Below are positions 50,813-63,409 of a DNA stretch of 64,000 bases, piece after piece. The stretch comes from Amoebidium appalachense (lineage: Eukaryota; Ichthyosporea). Made by a program: the position numbers and the translations under genes. The stretch spans positions 2,046,001-2,110,000 of the forward strand of contig CAVNZM010000010.1 in assembly GCA_963693365.1 (NCBI GenBank), written 5' to 3'. The notes under the pieces were generated by a model, which saw nothing but the letters and a program-made list of their open reading frames with translations, searched no databases and had not been told where the DNA came from. The first letter of the stretch is position 1, and every line of letters begins with the position of its first letter.

Positions 50813-51150
50813 CTGAATACTTCCAATCTTTCCTTCCCCACATTCTAACGTGTACATCCCCCCCTCCCCCCCTTACCCCACAGTGGCAACCAAGATGTTC
50901 CCCAGGGTGCCGCAGGTTGCGTGCTTCGACACGTCGTTCCACCAGACCATGCCCCCACATGCCTTCATGTACCCAATCAACTACAAGCACTACCAGAAGG
51001 AGCGCATCCGCAGATACGGTTTCCACGGCACAAGGTGTGTGGGTGTGGGTAGTTGTGTGGGTGTGTGGGTGTGTCGAGTGTGATGTGGGTTAGGTGGGCA
51101 GTCTGTGAAAGTGTTGCATGCGGGTATGGGGAAGAGGGGCGGGGTTTTGT

Positions 51151-51192
<42 letters not shown>

Positions 51193-51611
51193 TATCTGAG
51201 CCCATCTTGCCTTTTCCACACGGTCCCCCCCCTCCCCCTCCCCCCGCCCCTCCCCCGGAAAGAGCAGGCACACACACACACACCACTCTTTTCCCCACCA
51301 ACACAAACGGTCACTCACCACCAGCACCCCCATACAGTCACGCATATGTCGCCGCCCGCGCCGCAGAACAACTCGGCAAGCCCCTCTCCCAGTGCAACCT
51401 CATCACACTTCACATCGGTAACGGTGCGAGTGTTGCTGCCATTCAGAACGGAAAGGTCATTGATACGTCTATGGGTTTGACCCCCTTGGAGGGTTTGATG
51501 ATGGGCACGAGATGTGGTGATGTCGACGCTTCCATCCCTCTGTTCCTCGAGTCTCAGGGCTACTCGTCTAAGGATGTATGTGATTTTTCAACCCCTCTTC
51601 CCTCCCCCCAA

Positions 51612-51660
<49 letters not shown>

Positions 51661-51745
51661 ATTACTCCCTTGGTTGTGCTTTTGTTATGTTATGTCCATC
51701 CCCACTTGTCGATGATTGACTGTTGGCAATGTGTTTCCAGGGGGG

Positions 51746-51782
<37 letters not shown>

Positions 51783-51887
51783 CACAAACACTTGCTCGGA
51801 GCATGTCCGTGTAAGTATTTGTGAATCCTGTGGGGACACAGTGTGTGCGCGCACCACAAGGACAAGCACACCGTGGCGCGCAGTATG

Positions 51888-51926
<39 letters not shown>

Positions 51927-52686
51927 ACTCTAACCTCCTGCACTGTGCAGATCAACACGATGCTGACTAAGCAGAGCGGTCTGGCTGGCATCTGTGGCCA
52001 TGGCGACCTTCGCGACGTTATTTCCGGTAACACACAACCCCTCCCCCTCCCCCCCCCCCCCTCCCCCCCCCTCTCTCTGCCCGCCCGCCCGCCCGCCTCC
52101 CCTGGGGACAACACACGCACGGGCGCGCGCACACACACACACACACATATTGACGTGCGCGTGCGCGCTCACAAGCATATGCAGATATACCTATAACGCG
52201 CTTTGTGTGAAGCTTTGCACGCAATTTCCTGTTTTCCATATCTGCTTCTTTTTGCATCAACACCCTTTGTTCCTTGGGGGCTGTAAACCGCTTCCCCCCC
52301 CCCCCCCCCCCCCCCCTCCCTTCCCAATCCCCAAAACACACACATAAACACACGCCACACACAGGCTGGCGCATGCACACACACAGATACGCACACACAC
52401 ACACACACTGCAGAACACATGTGTTTTCACTCGTGGCCTGGGCCCATTCAACACAGCCCAATATATGCACAAAAATCACGGGCTAAGCACATGCGGAACA
52501 CTGACAAACCATCACAGGCTACAAGGAGGGCAAGTCCCTCGAGACACTAGCCTTCAACATGTACATCTACCGCATCAAGAAGTACATTGGTTCGTACATG
52601 GCTGCACTCAGCGGCAAGGTCGACGCTATCATCTTCACGGCTGGTGTGGGTGAGAACAGCGATCGTACGTACCCCCTCTCCCCTCT

Positions 52687-52756
<70 letters not shown>

Positions 52757-53355
52757 CCTCAAGAAAAGAAAGAAAATGGGGGAGGTGTCAAATACTCTTC
52801 TGCCGCACATGCACACACACCAAGGACAGCCAAGCACAAACAGGTACACACATGCACGCACGCACCAATCAATCCACACCAAGCCGCCTGCCCCCCCGGG
52901 GAATCCCCGGCCCTTCCGATACCCACACCTGCCACCCACCTTCACCATCTGCTTACTCCAGAATCCCCTTCTTCCCCCCCCCCCCCCCCCCCCCCCCCCC
53001 CACCCCAACCCCCTTCTTTCAGCAAACACACACATACACACAGACAGACACACATACCCGTTTACATGCATGTACACGTGTGCTACACCGCACACACATG
53101 CATATTCACTTGCACAAAAACAAACAAACATCAAACTAACACCCATCCGCCTACCCATGTACAGTTCTCCGCGAGCAGGTGACGCATGACCTTGCACCAA
53201 TGGGCATCAGCGTCGACATGCAGAAAAACGCCGTCCGGGGCACCGTCGACATTTCTGCCGCAGACACACGCACGAAGGTGTTCGTTATTCCCACCAATGA
53301 GGAGGCTCAGATTGCATTTGAGAGCGTCGCAGCTGTGAGCGAGGCGTCAAAGTGA
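47808..53355 (+). CDS. ackA: Acetate kinase, probably mitochondrial
   Basis: Ten exons close in phase to 1362 nt (453 aa): 47808-47887, 48317-48354, 48698-48872, 49513-49613, 50263-50427, 50884-51034, 51338-51575, 51951-52026, 52518-52664, 53165-53355 (TGA). Acetate kinase interconverts acetate + ATP and acetyl phosphate + ADP. Motifs in order: [11 protein letters not shown] (Asn about 57), [48 protein letters not shown] and [10 protein letters not shown]. The domain starts about 50 residues in. Exons 1-2 and the start of exon 3 add a presequence with no acidic residues before Glu40, rich in Ala, Ser and Arg, ending REQRRYKST. This fits a mitochondrial targeting peptide. Eukaryotic acetate kinases normally work with phosphotransacetylase or phosphoketolase; neither is in this window. 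A copy of the exon 5 tail lies in intron 5. Confidence 0.95.
49362..49430 (+). repeat. Dispersed poly-C-tailed repeat, copy 8 (3' part)
   Basis: CCGTCATTTAGATGTACTTC, then TATAGCACATTCTAACC and a C-rich tail. It matches the right part of copy 1 closely. It lies in acetate kinase intron 3 and its tail was duplicated again (see 49386-49509). Confidence 0.55.
49386..49509 (+). repeat. Tandem duplication of the 3' end of acetate kinase intron 3
   Basis: Two copies of a 62-base unit: TATAGCACATTCTAACC (49386) and TATAGCACATATTAACC (49448), each followed by ACCATCTC, a C run and CCCCGCGCTCTCTC. The second copy continues into the acceptor ACACAG. Confidence 0.85.
50011..50262 (+). repeat. Duplicated 3' region of acetate kinase intron 4
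   Basis: 50011-50096 and 50170-50262 are diverged copies (offset about 159): CAAGAATCCAGCAAAGAAAG versus CAAGGATCTAGCAAAGAAAG, then CACACACATGCA, TAGTAGTAACA and CCTTTCCTTTTT, ending CATCAAAAG versus CATCAAACAG. The second provides the real acceptor. The first is followed by a G run. Confidence 0.8.
50559..50622 (+). pseudogene. Duplicated tail of acetate kinase exon 5 inside intron 5
   Basis: This repeats 50379-50442 with an offset of 180. The coding words for [12 protein letters not shown] are retained as [12 protein letters not shown]. The donor GGTACG has become GGCACG, so it cannot act as a GT donor. It is a partial exon duplication with a lost splice site. Confidence 0.85.
51600..51925. 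repeat. Three CA microsatellites in acetate kinase intron 7
   Basis: (CA)n at 51613-51656, 51749-51778 and 51892-51922. The intron ends CTGTGCAG before the exon at 51951. Confidence 0.9.
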
Positions 53356-54017
53356 ACAAATTGAATGTGTCGTTAGTTGGTTAGTCTAGTGAATATTCAG
53401 TGGGTATTGCTGTGGGTATTCAGTTGATATTCCTGTGGGAATTGGTCGATTTTTAGTTAGTATGTCTTGCAGACGTTCAATGAATATCATGGTAGGTGTT
53501 CACTGAAATATTCCTGTCAGTGGGTATTTAGTTAGTATTCTTAATCGCCCAATCCAATGTCTTCAGATTTTTTTTGTGTTTAGATTTTAGATATTAATTC
53601 TGGTTGGTTCCTGGATATGTATTGATGTCCCGGTTCGAACATATTATGATTTAGAACCATCTCTTCCCCCCGGGGGTGACCGCGCACATTACATAGTCAT
53701 ATGCGTGAGCCTTTCAATTAGTGCCCATCAGTAGACTCTCAATCGAACAATCTTTCACCCCTTGTGCCTTTTATGTTGGTCACACTGCCTGGTGCCGTGT
53801 TGCCTTCTAGGCCAATAATAAACTAATCGCCACAATCGGATTACTGTATAGCTCATGTAATGTTTTAACCCCCCCTCCCCCCGGGCCTGCCATCCCCCTT
53901 CTCAAGCACAATTTAGATTAACATGAACACTCGCAACATGCTATGCATGCAAGCTCGGCCTGGTGCGCATTTGCATGCAAACAGCGGTGTGTGTGTGCGT
54001 GCGTGTGTGTGCGTGTG

Positions 54018-54081
<64 letters not shown>

Positions 54082-54300
54082 AGGGAGGAGCCTCGGGGGA
54101 ACTAGGGGGCAGGGGGCTAGTCCTGAAGTTACAGGGCTCACTTGTAAAAATTTTCCTTCATTGGGTGTTTTGTGCATGCGATGTTACGTGGCGTATATCA
54201 CAGTGTGTAATCTACATGTGGGTGTGTGTACATGTGTACGTGGGTTTTTTCCCCCCGTTTCTTTCCTTTTCTATTTTTCTATTTTTCTTTCTTTGGTGTG
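53356..54300 (+). other. Acetate kinase 3' UTR and downstream
   Basis: AT-rich DNA with about six diverged copies of TTCAGTGGGTATT-like words at 53390-53540. AATAAA at 53817-53822 is the first clear polyadenylation signal, about 460 bases after the stop. (GT)n at 54006-54078 lies beyond it. Confidence 0.45.
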
Positions 54301-54307
54301 TGTAGAG

Positions 54308-54754
54308 GGGGGGGGGGGGGGGGGGTCTGTTTAGTTGTGAAGTGGGGAGGGGGGCGGGGGGGGGGGGGGGAGGGGCCCAGGGAGGGGGGGGGGGGATAAG
54401 GAGTGCGTGGGGAGGGGGGGGGGGGGAGGGGGCCCCGGGGGTGGGGGGGGGGGGGGGGGGGGGAAGAGAGAGGGGCCGGGGGGAGGGGGGAGGGGGGAGA
54501 GGGGGGACGGGTAGCCCGGGCCTGGGGGGGGGGGGGGGGGGAAGGGAGAGAGGGGGCGGGGGGGGGGGGGGGGAGAGGGGGGTGGGAGGGGGGGAGAGGG
54601 GGGAGGGCATGATTGGTGTGTGTGTGTGTGTGTGTGTGTGTGTGGTGGTGGTGGTGGTGGGGGGGAGGGGGGGGGGGGGAGGGGGCCCCGGGGCTGGGGG
54701 GGGGGGGGGGAGGGGAGGGGGGTGGGGAGGGGGGAGAGGGGGGAGGGCATGATT

Positions 54755-54787
<33 letters not shown>

Positions 54788-55086
54788 TGGTGGTGGTGGT
54801 GGGGGGAGGGGGGGGGGGGGAGGGGGCCCCGGGGCTGGGGGGGGGGGGGGGGGGGGGAGAGAGAGAGGGGCCGGGGGGAGGGGGGGAGGGGGGAGAGGGG
54901 GACGGGTAGCCCGGGCCTGGGGGGGGGGGGGGGGGGAAGAGAGAGGGGGCGGGGGGGGGGGGGGGGAGAGGGGGGTGGGAGGGGGGAGAGGGGGGAGGGC
55001 ATGATTGGTGTGTGTGTGTGTGTGTGTGTGTGTGTGGTGGTGGTGGTGGTGGTGGGGAGGGGGGGGAAGGGGAGGGGGGGGAGGAA

Positions 55087-55116
<30 letters not shown>
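54308..55116. repeat. Compound G-rich satellite with (GT)n anchors
   Basis: Blocks of G runs, GGGGCC, (GT)n and (GGT)n recur in the same order. The anchor CATGATTGGTGTG appears at about 54608, 54748 and 55000; the anchor GACGGGTAGCCCGGGCCTGG at about 54506 and 54901. These show higher-order tandem duplication. No gene. Confidence 0.85.
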
Positions 55117-55117
<1 letters not shown>

Positions 55118-55139
55118 AGTAACCTATACAGTTCTTTTT

Positions 55140-55531
55140 TTCAGCTTGGGTTGCCAGCAGCCATGCACATTATAGATTTGCGGAACGAGCCCATCTATAT
55201 CGAAAGGCTAAAGAAAAAAAAAAAGAGAAAAAAAAGAAAAGAAAAAGAAAACAATGGCGCTGCAGAAAGCAACGAAAAGCTGAATTCAAACGTATATATC
55301 ACAGACACAGAGCTCGGGGAAAGTGCTGTTTCTTTTCCGCATGCATGTGATTTGTGGTGAGGTGGCGCCCCCCGAGGCAACCAATTTCCGTTTCCCATTC
55401 CATTCCATTCAAATCCATTGTCGTACTCTACGTATGTATCAGTTGAGTTCATTTATCGTGACTCTCTCTTCTTCTCTCTCTTCTCGTCCGCGCGGAATTC
55501 GAAGAGAGAGAGGGGAGGGAGAGGGGGGGGA

Positions 55532-55573
<42 letters not shown>

Positions 55574-55670
55574 CTAATTCTTTTATTCAGCTTCAGCTGC
55601 CAGCCGCCATGCACAACAAAAATTGCCCGAATGTGCCCGTTTATCTCGAAGCGCAACAGCAACGTCAGAT
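55140..55670. repeat. Pair of diverged direct repeats after poly-G tracts
   Basis: 55144-55213 and 55591-55660 share the order CAGCTT, TGCCAGC, GCCATGCACA, CGGAACGAGCCC or CCGAATGTGCCC, and TATCTCGAA or TATATCGAA. Each follows a G run and a T-rich CAG. They may be remnants of a duplicated exon or a short element. Origin unknown. Confidence 0.55.
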
Positions 55671-55778
55671 GATTCAGTATTTAGATATTCGTTACAGTCG
55701 TTATGTAATATAACCCATATGTGGAGATATATCCTAATTTCGGTTTACTCTTTTCTAAACTCTAATGATAAAGAACTT

Positions 55779-55816
55779 ACCACACTGCAGGACACAGCCA
55801 GTACCACAGGTTTCCC
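55779..55816 (-). pseudogene. Ghost copy of the 3' end of the PhyH gene
   Basis: About 35 bases match 55899-55936 with few changes (offset 120). On the minus strand it still reads GKPVVLAVSC, against GEPVVLAVPC in the gene, so the last codons of the dioxygenase were tandemly duplicated downstream. Confidence 0.65.
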
Positions 55817-55893
55817 ATTGCTTTTATGTTGATATAAATCGCGTGAAGATATGACATTTTTTAATAAAAGGGAACACACCACACCACTATTCC

Positions 55894-57484
55894 CTACTGC
55901 CCATTGCAGGGCACAGCCAGCACCACAGGTTCCCCGTCGTCTGTAACCACCTCCCCCACACTATACTGCGGCATGTACGCCCTCCTCACTCTATTGCTTA
56001 TGTTTGGACAACTCCTGTGCCAAAAAAGCGGATGCAAAACCACAACACTACCCGCATTCATCAAAAGCGCATGTTCAAAGTTATCACCGTCGCCACATTC
56101 CTCGAATTCTTCGCATTCCTCCGGACGCTCAGCACCCGCCCACTGTTGCGACGTTACACTCTCTGCCCATGCCCATCTTTTATCAACGTCATTCCTCCCT
56201 TCGAAAGTCATAATATTATTCCCTTGTCCACAATTTGTCATTACCGTAGCCACCAACGACCCATATTCCTCCTGACTGTTCAAAATCTTTGTTTTTGTTT
56301 GTGGGACACAAAGAGTCCCCACCTCTTCATTCATATCATCAAGAGCGCACCACACAGACATATACGGTGCGTTTCGCAAATTTTCTGGCATGGTTTCCGC
56401 GTCCTGGTGCCACCGAAACGCTGTTTTCCCTCCGGAATTCGGCGGTTTGACAATGTATTGTTCGTTCAGTAGGTGTATGCTGTTAATTTCTGTACCGAGT
56501 AGACGTGATAACAAAAGGGGAATATCGTGCAGTATCAGTTGGTTCACGGTGGGTTCAAGACCAAGTTTGCGGCGCATGTCGCCATACAGGGAGGCATCTC
56601 GCTTGCAGGTTGAAGGAGCACCTGTTTTGGTCATTTATTCACATCAGAACTGCCCACCGCCCAGATTACAAGAGAAAAAAGAAAAGAAAAAAACAAAGCA
56701 TAAAAAAAAAAAAACACTGTGATACTTTTGCTCCTTCTTGCAGTAACAAATGTCTGCTTCCCTCTTTGCTCTCCTACCTCTATTCCTGTTCCCTACGACC
56801 TTTGTGCTACCCCCCCCCCCCCCCCCTCCCCCCCCCCCGGGCCCCCCTGCATACCCGTAAGCAGCAATTCCATTTAACCTCTGCGATACCAATACCCCCC
56901 CCCCCCCCCCCCCCCCCCCAAACCCACCTCCCCACCCTTTCATCTCTCCCCTCCTTCATCCTGCATTCAAAAAACCAACCCAGTATCCGAAAAAGACATC
57001 ACAGAGGCCGCACATTCAGTAAACACGTGCACAGGCAGCAATCAACACACCCCGTACACGAATGCATAAATGATACTTGGATCCAGGCACACACACACAA
57101 ACATACGCTCACGTGCAAGTATGATAGGCGCAGAGCGCACGCAGGTGCACACATGGGAAGGATGGAGGAGGTTACTTATGCACCCAAGCACACACACACA
57201 CACAAACATACACACGCACACACTCTTGTGAACACATAGGCACGAAGTACACACACATGCGCACGCGGGAAGAATGAAGGTAGTCTCTGGGAGACGGAGA
57301 GGGATCGATATCACATACATACTACATGAAATTTGGACAACCCCCCCCCCCCCCCCCCGCCGCCCCCCCCCCGCAAATAATAATAATAGTAATAATAATA
57401 ACAAAACCTAAAAAGAAAAGGAAGTGCACATACGCACGCACGCACGCACGCACGCACGCACACACGCACACACACACGCACACA

Positions 57485-57549
<65 letters not shown>

Positions 57550-58230
57550 GCACACACACACACACACACACACACATTCTCTAGCACATCAAACCTGTGT
57601 TGCACAACACGACGGAAGAAAATGCATGCCTAGACAAAAACACTGAGTGTGAGCACACATTCACCTTCACAACACAAATTCAACATCGTTCAGAACCAGC
57701 ATACCTGGCACAGATTCCAGTATGCACCCAGACTTGCGCACAAGCGACTGGAGCGAAGTTTCCCATGAAAGTCGTCTGGCGCACTCCTTCCTGAGCAATT
57801 TAACATGGCTGGGGGGTAGAAGGTCATGCAGGACTACGTAGCCTGCAAGAAGGCAAAAAAAAAAACATGGATTTCGGGTTAGGTGTGGATGTGATGAGTG
57901 GGTTGGGGATTATTTGATTAAACATCGTGTAGAGCTATGTCACAAGAGGTTGAAACGAACACGGAACATGGGCAAGTGTTTAGTGACTCCCTGCCTCCTC
58001 ACAATGGTCACAACATTAAGCGGTTGGACTAACTAAACAACTATAAAAAAAAGTGGCAGGGAAAATAGCTAAAAATAAAGGCCCTATACTCTATCAAAAT
58101 CTTCAAGTTCACACCACACGTTCGGTTCCAAAAACCCGCGCCTACCTTTTTGCACGAATGTTCGCCTGATTGCCTCAAAGTCTAGTTGTGAAAGCGGGAG
58201 ACAGCAGCCATCGAGACTTTCAACAGTCAT
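55894..58230 (-). CDS. Phytanoyl-CoA dioxygenase (PhyH) family protein
   Basis: Three minus-strand exons, 58230-58146, 57842-57705 and 56621-55894, have matching phases (1 and 1) and give 316 aa. PhyH enzymes are non-haem Fe(II), 2-oxoglutarate-dependent hydroxylases. The N-terminus has the family opening GYVVLHDLLPPSHV (29-42). The metal ligands are visible as WHQDAE (His146, Asp148) and His276 in FWHRSCPNIS. An Arg at 287/288 (RVRRAYMPQYS) fits the 2-oxoglutarate carboxylate. The gap between the HxD and the distal His contains an acidic insertion (RPEECEEFEECGDGD). There is no obvious peroxisomal PTS1 (it ends PCNGQ), so a cytosolic role is more likely. The substrate cannot be read from sequence. 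The gene converges with acetate kinase and is divergent from the AMSH-like gene. Confidence 0.9.
56811..57575. repeat. C runs and (GCAC)n array in PhyH intron 2
   Basis: C runs at 56811-56838, 56894-56919 and 57342-57371. (GCAC)n occurs at about 57433-57548, with a short CA tract to 57576. The region is intronic on the minus strand. Confidence 0.9.
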
Positions 58231-59056
58231 GTTGTTGTTGCCGAGAGCGAACTGTAGGGTTGCAAGTGCACAGAGAGCCGATTACGCAAGTGTACGTGGA
58301 AAGGTTGCTGAAAGGTGACGCGGAAAAGGGGGGAGGAGGGGAGGGGGGTGTGTTGGAGAAGGGGCGGTGGTGGTGGGGGGGCGGCCTGGGGTGAGGGGGA
58401 GATGGAAGAAGGGGGCAGAGAAATGCCGAACACTTTCGAAATTCAAAAGCGCCGGTCAATTTCAAATGAATGAAAAAGCACTCATAACAAACTCGTGTGG
58501 AAGGGGCGAGAGTAGGATGTGTATGTCACTTACATATACGTGTGTTACGAATACGAACTTTTCGAAAGTAAGTAATAGCCCCCTCAGCCCCCCCTGTGAG
58601 TCATCATAGAGGGCCGGGGGACTTTCCAAGGTGATTTGGCGGGAAGCTGTTTGATTGGCTAAAATTGCACCACAGTTTATGAGGTCAGCAAAAAAAATAG
58701 AGCGAACAAGATTATAAGAAAAGACTTCACTTGAAATTGGGATGTTCGGCATGTTCGAACTACAGAAAGGTCGCTGGTGATGAGGTGTACTTCTTATAGA
58801 AATCTGTAGAAAAGTCATTCTTAACAGATAGTTACAATTTCAAAGCACTTGTTTTCTAAAGAGAAACACCGCAGCTTATTTAATTTAATACACAGCCCTT
58901 CAGTTTCAAGTGACTCTTGAGACCTTCTGCGTGGTCCATTCACCCATGTTCCTTTTAATCTAAGGAACGCTTAGATCGAGGTCGTGATCCCTCCGTCTCC
59001 CTCCCTCAAAACCCCCTCCCCCCCCACCTCCCACACATACACACACACACACATAC

Positions 59057-59095
<39 letters not shown>

Positions 59096-59174
59096 CCCCG
59101 ATCTCCTTCTCCATTTCCTTGTCAACGGTCTTTTTTCCTCGTTTCGTTTTCAATTGATCTTCCAATGCTCGAAG
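58231..59174. promoter_or_regulatory. Divergent intergenic region between PhyH and AMSH-like genes
   Basis: 944 bases. An inverted CCAAT box (TGATTGG) lies at 58652-58658. A C run of about 30 at 59060-59098 and short CA repeats lie close to the AMSH-like start. No TATA box is clear. Confidence 0.4.
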
Positions 59175-60357
59175 ATGGCAGAGGTTCAAGAGGAGGTGAA
59201 GCAGAAGCTTGACGCTCTCTATGGGTTGGCGGAGGAAGCAGTAGCGGTGACCAGCGCTGTCAAGCTGACGATCTGGCACAGAAAAGCAAAGTCAGTACTT
59301 GTACAGGTGCTCGTCCATCCCCCCCCTCCCCCCCCCCCCCCCCCCCCCCGGGTGCTTGTATTGACATGAGGATTCCCCCATCTACCCCCCTCCCCCCCGA
59401 CACACACGCAGCACCCCCCTCCTCCCTCCTCCCCTCTCCACTCTTCCCGTCCAATCCCCCCAGCTCCCTTCTCCGCCTCTTTCCCTTCAAGCCGACGCTA
59501 TTGGGCGAGGATTCAAAACAAAAGCATGTTAGGTTGCAACCAAGGGCATGGGCGTGGATGTGAGTAGTGTTGAGGTAGCAGAGAACGGAAAAAAACGGAG
59601 CGATTATAGCATACATCTCTGACACTATGCATGATCACCAGCCTGCTTGTTATGTTGAGGTCATTCCAAGACTTCATAGCAACATGCAGCTGCTCTTGAC
59701 TGGGCAATTCCTGACTTTCTGTTTCGCGTACACCCCCCATCTCGCCAGCTATCCATCACACTAATCTACAACAGGGAATTCGAGTTCTGCGTACTTGTGA
59801 CTGTTCAGCAAGGAATAGACACAAAAAATGCACATGTTTGACTAAACTCTATACACACAGGCTGTGACTTACGATCTGGAGCAAGAGTATGAGCGTGCCT
59901 ATGTTCTTTATCTACGCTTTGGCATGTAAGTAATCCACATGCACCACAGTGGTGGCTTGCTGTGGCTTCTTATAGATGCATGTTTGACAAATTAAATGAA
60001 ATGTTTGATTGAATTGTAAAAGAGCTACCTTTTTCAAGCTAGCAGTACTGTAGGGGGCCCTGAAACGTACTCGTTTAACACATGAATACCCAAGCACACA
60101 GTACACATGAACATGGCACGCACGCTCGCACACGTGCAAGTGCCAGGGCATACACATGGTGCGCACGCAGGCACGCGCACACATGTACACATAAGCAGTA
60201 CACACACACATGCGGGGGGGGGGGAAAGGGGGGAAGGGGGGGCATTGGAGGGGCGTCAGGCGGAGGGGCTAGGAGGGATGGGTGGGAGGGTAGGTATGTG
60301 GGTGGGTGGTGGGTGGTGGTTTTGGTGGTTGTGGTGGTTGTGGTAGAGGAGCAGGGG

Positions 60358-60393
<36 letters not shown>

Positions 60394-60476
60394 GAAGGGG
60401 GGGGGGGGGGGGGGAGGGGGGTCTACTAGACCAAATGGTGTTTGTAGGACATCTTGATTAATTGAAGTTTTTTTTT

Positions 60477-60518
<42 letters not shown>

Positions 60519-60891
60519 AGGGGGGGGATGCGAGGGAGGAAGGGGTAGAATGGGGGGAGAAGGGGGGAGGGGGATGCGAGGGAGGAAGGGGGTAAAGGGG
60601 GGCGGGGCGGAGAAGGGGAGATGGGAGTGCTGAACAGGTAGGAATGGTGGGCTATTTCCTTCTCCCTCACTACCACCCATGCATGTATTCCCGGACATGG
60701 ATATACTGAAATTCACGCAGACGATCAATGATCTTACGAGTGGGATTCATGTTGCTTACCATATATGGCTAATCGGATACTTTTCCTGAAACCAGATTGG
60801 TAGCACAGACAGGCAAGCACCCAGAGGCACCGAGACCAGAACACCAGCAGGAGAGGCAAAGGTTGAAAAAGGTGTGTTTTGTATTTTTTTT

Positions 60892-60922
<31 letters not shown>

Positions 60923-61488
60923 GGAGAAAGGGGGGGGGAGAGGAGGGGGGGGGGGGGGGGGGGAGAGAGAAAGGGGACGGGGGAACTCATGTTGATACGT
61001 TTACAACCCATTACAATCCAATAATGTAGTTATAGCGGTGGTGTGGGTTCCAAATCGGGTTTTCCCTTCATTTTTCACGTGGATATTTTTCTATGCCTGA
61101 TCAATCGATATGTCACCAACATCTCACGGTTATGGGTGCTTCCTTCCCTCCCCCCCCCCCCCCCCTCTTCCCCCCACCCCCTCCCCCCCCCTCCCCCCCT
61201 CCCCCCCCCTTCCCCCCCCTCTTCCCCCTCCCTTTACCCCCCCCCCCCTCCCCCCCCCGGGGTGCGCCAAGACACATGCACCTAACGGCTTTCCCACTAA
61301 ACATTTGTACCCGCGACACCACCAGAATCACCACCCCTACACTACCAGACCCCACTTTGCGTCGGCACCATGCAGTATTTTCACAGGATTTTATGTTTGT
61401 GGCGGCTTTAGTCCCACCCTGTGAAAAATTGCACGAGAAATGGACAACGATCGTGTTTCGACACGAGAACCCCCCATTTCACCTCTCC

Positions 61489-61533
<45 letters not shown>

Positions 61534-62050
61534 ACCCCCACCACCACCCACCACCACCACCACAAAAAAAAAAAAAAAAAATAAACGAAAAAAAGACCCG
61601 ACTATCTTGCCCATCCAGTAACAGAAGAAAGGGGGGGGGGGGGGGGGGGGGGGGGGAGGGGGGGAGGGGGGCAAAGGGGGGGGGGGGGGGGGGGGGGGGG
61701 GGATTTTTCCTCCCACCCCGTTCCTTCCTGTTCTTGTCTGTGCATGCAAGATGTATAGGACCGGTGCAATGCTACTCTGGGAGAGAGATACTGAAAATCT
61801 GTCTCGTCCACCCAGAAAAAAAGGGAAGCCAGGGGGGAGAAAATAAGAAAAGGAAAGAGGACGTATTTTCCCACACACACCTTTTCCTCTCTTTCCTGTC
61901 ATCTCTCCCATCCAAGGGGGGCCGCGGGGGGGGGGGGGGGGGGGGAGGGGGGGGGGGGGGGGGGGGGGGAGGGGGGGGGAGAACGAAAAACGGTGGGGGT
62001 GGTTGTTGGGCGAGTAGGATAAATTTTGCATTCTCACTCCGTTCCTCCCC

Positions 62051-62083
<33 letters not shown>

Positions 62084-62358
62084 TGTGTACAGAAATGTAT
62101 CGATGTATTGGACAGATGCCAGCAAGTCAAAGACCTACTCAGGGAGAGATATACCAAAAAACTATCTCGTCCACCCACCCCTACCGCCCCCGTCACAACA
62201 ACAGGCCTAGGCAGGGAGGAAGATGATCTAGAGGCACGGTTGGCTAGATTAGGGGTATGCGACCTTTTCTTCTTCTTTTTTTTCTCTTTTTTTTTCGTGT
62301 ATCGGATGTTTTTTTTCGTTTTGGTTTGTTTTTCTCTTCTTGGGCGGAGAGGGGGAGG

Positions 62359-62392
<34 letters not shown>

Positions 62393-63361
62393 AAGTAACT
62401 GACATATGTGATATAGTACATGTGCCGGCCTGTTCGTGTTTGTTTTGAAGAGAAAAAAGGAGAGTGAGAGAGAGAGGGAGGGAGAGAGAAAGCGCTATCG
62501 TTTCAGCACAAAGACTACGTTTCACTGAATGTTCCCCCGTATGGTCGGAATTGCAGATAGCTGCCCCACCCAGCCCCCCTCCTTTGAGCCCCCTCCCCCG
62601 CCAGTAGACCGGACCAGAAAACCGACCACCATACCTTCTATTGCACCGGCCGTGGCCCCGGCAGCCGACCTGTGGGGTAAGCGTTTTATGGTATTTTGGT
62701 GTGAGGTCGTCCTAACGAGTTAGAGTGGTTTTTACTTCGTTTATTTGTTTTTTTTTGTAGTGCTTTGTAGTGGTTGTTACTTCATTTTTTTGTTTTTTTG
62801 GATGGTTTTTACTTCATTCATTTGTTTTTTGTAGTGGTTTTTTACTTCATTTAATTTTTTTTTTTTTTGTAGTGGTTATTACTTCATTTATTTGTTTTTT
62901 GTGCTGTTTTCACTTTGTTTTTTGTTTATATCATAGTGGTTTTTACTGCTTGTTTTTTTTTTTTTTTTTTCTTTTTTTTGCCCCTTCTGTGTTTCGGCTT
63001 GTGACCGAAGCAGGGCTGGGTAGTACGAAATTATCGGGAACAGCGATAGACACCGGGGGCAAAAGGGGAGGGGGGGGGGGGGGAAGATACTGGTCTAACC
63101 GTTGCTCAGGAATGGGAATGTCAGGCTGACACATAGGGGGAAGGGGGAGGGGAGGGGGGGGGGGGGGGGGGGGGTTCTAAAGTGTGTTTTTTCACCAACA
63201 CACACCGGTTATTTATGTTGGAATTGCAAGTCACAGCTGTGGGCAGGAAAGGGGGGGGGGGGGGGGAGAGGGGGGGTCTTAACGAGCCTTTTGGTCAGCA
63301 CACTTACTGTAGAGAATTATATTTTGATTGCAATCACATTTGCTGCCCACGGGGAGAGGAA

Positions 63362-63409
<48 letters not shown>

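Noticed and set aside
62980-63075. AMSH-like exon reading LGSTKLSGTAIDTGG
   Set aside because: An acceptor-like GCAG precedes it, but no donor follows before the G run, and exons 62676 and 63643 already join in phase.
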